From the IMG/VR virus record IMGVR_UViG_3300031227_000079, positions 1 through 49,107 of that record: DNA of 49,107 nt; one strand, given 5' to 3'. The position numbers and the translations under genes were made by a program. The notes under the pieces were generated by a model. It was not told the origin of the DNA and ran no database searches. It worked only from the letters and a program-made list of their open reading frames with translations. Origin of the DNA: a virus. Positions 48,184 to 49,107 of this stretch are shown one piece after another; position 1 is the stretch's first letter; each line of letters opens with the position of its first letter.

Positions 48184-48942
48184 ATGGCTTTTCTCGCACG
48201 AGATTTTGAGGACTTGTTGAAGCAGGACACTTTCCATGTGTTCGACGACTTCGACCACTACGTCACCGCCGACACTTTCACGACGGTGGCAACTGACAGC
48301 GGCACGATTGCCGTGGGTGACGGAGCGGGTGGGATTGTGAAAATCGACCCGTCCAGTGACGGCGGCGATAGCCAGGCGGCCAATGATGAAACGTACCTCA
48401 AGGGTACGACGGAAATCTTCAAGTTCGCCACGGACAAGCCGTTCTTCATGGCGACGAAAGCACGGCCGTATGCCAATACCATCGGCACGATTGGATTGAT
48501 TGTTGGCGTGAAGGATGCGGTGGCGGCCAACAGTTTGCAGGACACGACCGGCGGCCCGGCAGCCAGCTACAGTGGGGCTGTGTTCTTCAAGGACAGCGGC
48601 ACCACGTACTGGAAGTGTGAGTCTTCGGTGTCCACCTCGCAGACCACCGTCACGACCGAGCACACGGTGGCCAACAATGCCTGGGACATCCTCGTCATCG
48701 AAGGCCGACCGATTTCCAGCACCACGACCGAGATACATTTCTACTCGGCCGACGTGCAAACGGATGGCGACTACACGCTGGCGGAAGTCGGACTCGACAC
48801 CAGCGGCACCAACTTCGTGGCCCAGACGCTAACGCATACTTCGGCCACGGAAATGCAAATCTGCCTCGGCTGCAAAGCGGGCACGGCCAACAACAGCCAA
48901 TACCTTGACGTGGACTGGGTCTATGCGGCCCAGCGGCGTTAA
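48184..48942 (+). CDS. phage head structural protein, perhaps decoration
   Basis: An AAGGAG site precedes the ATG. The 252 residues begin AFLARDFEDLLKQDTFHVFD and continue as a Thr/Ala/Gly-rich beta protein with an LGCKAGTANNSQYLDVDWVY ending, like phage proteins with a jelly-roll or concanavalin-like fold. It directly precedes the capsid start and opens with MAFxxR/D like it. It is probably a head decoration or fibre protein. Confidence 0.6.
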   Translation: MAFLARDFEDLLKQDTFHVFDDFDHYVTADTFTTVATDSGTIAVGDGAGGIVKIDPSSDGGDSQAANDETYLKGTTEIFKFATDKPFFMATKARPYANTIGTIGLIVGVKDAVAANSLQDTTGGPAASYSGAVFFKDSGTTYWKCESSVSTSQTTVTTEHTVANNAWDILVIEGRPISSTTTEIHFYSADVQTDGDYTLAEVGLDTSGTNFVAQTLTHTSATEMQICLGCKAGTANNSQYLDVDWVYAAQRR

Positions 48943-48981
48943 TCCACACAACCAACAGACTCCAGCATAGGAGACAATCAA

Positions 48982-49107
48982 ATGGCGTTCGTAGACTACA
49001 GGGAATTGCGAAAGCAGATCGACGCCGGCGAGCCTCGCCAGTGCTGCGAGTTCATCCGTGAGGGGTTCAGCAAGAAGTGGTTCGACCCCAAGGATTTCCA
49101 AATCCGC
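48982..49107 (+). CDS. major capsid protein, amino-terminal part (3' truncated)
   Basis: The ATG at 48982 follows AGGAGA; 42 codons run to the window edge. The residues (AFVDYRELRKQIDAGEPRQC, then FIREGFSKKWFDPKDFQIR) are a typical helical start of a phage coat protein. It follows the decoration gene, where the capsid gene belongs. The matching end is at 2-574. A direct join is out of frame by one base and gives only 232 codons, so some capsid sequence is absent. Confidence 0.65.
   Translation, partial: MAFVDYRELRKQIDAGEPRQCCEFIREGFSKKWFDPKDFQIR

Overview
The window is almost a whole genome of a tailed double-stranded DNA phage with a siphovirus-like, non-contractile tail. It is opened inside the major capsid gene: the amino-terminal 42 codons lie at the right edge (48982-49107) and the carboxy-terminal 190 codons at the left edge (2-574). 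Read as a circle, the order is terminase, lysis-like genes, fibre and spike genes, portal, head morphogenesis, protease/scaffold, glycosyltransferase, capsid, head-tail joining, tail tube, frameshifted tail chaperone, tape measure, distal tail, glycosylation genes, recombination genes, cargo, replicative helicase, origin-like repeats, tyrosine recombinase, terminase. All genes but one are on the + strand, most joined by ATGA, GTGA or TAATG stop-start overlaps.

The host is probably a planctomycete or close PVC relative. The window carries a full-length DUF1559 prepilin-like protein (24668-25573), a family expanded mainly in Planctomycetes, beside a BNR sialidase, a PEP-CTERM protein and a sodium:solute symporter. 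Host assignment is inference. A tyrosine recombinase suggests a temperate lifestyle, but no phage repressor was recognised.

Layout: 1-11610 head completion and tail; 11607-12964 a cytidylyltransferase and a putative glycosyltransferase; 12965-13290 structured non-coding DNA; 13291-19880 recombination and small early genes (DnaQ-like exonuclease, ERF annealing protein, DUF669-like protein, HNH and ERCC4 nucleases); 19877-23625 a symporter gene cut in two by a helicase plus DNA methyltransferase cassette; 23622-30390 a cargo region of small genes and host-envelope genes; 30397-31998 a DnaB/RepA-type helicase; 31989-32367 ten exact copies of a 10-base repeat on both strands plus a palindrome, the best origin candidate; 32731-36145 small genes and the recombinase; 36183-37640 large terminase; 37640-41302 lysis-like and accessory genes; 41302-43879 fibres; 43890 to the end head genes.

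The most unusual observations are the split symporter, the short sequence modules duplicated at gene junctions through the cargo region, two hexanucleotide satellites inside genes, a tRNA-like sequence inserted in frame in the sialidase, the iteron cluster, a textbook A-AAA-AAC frameshift site in the tail chaperone gene, and a recurring sialic-acid or glycosylation theme.
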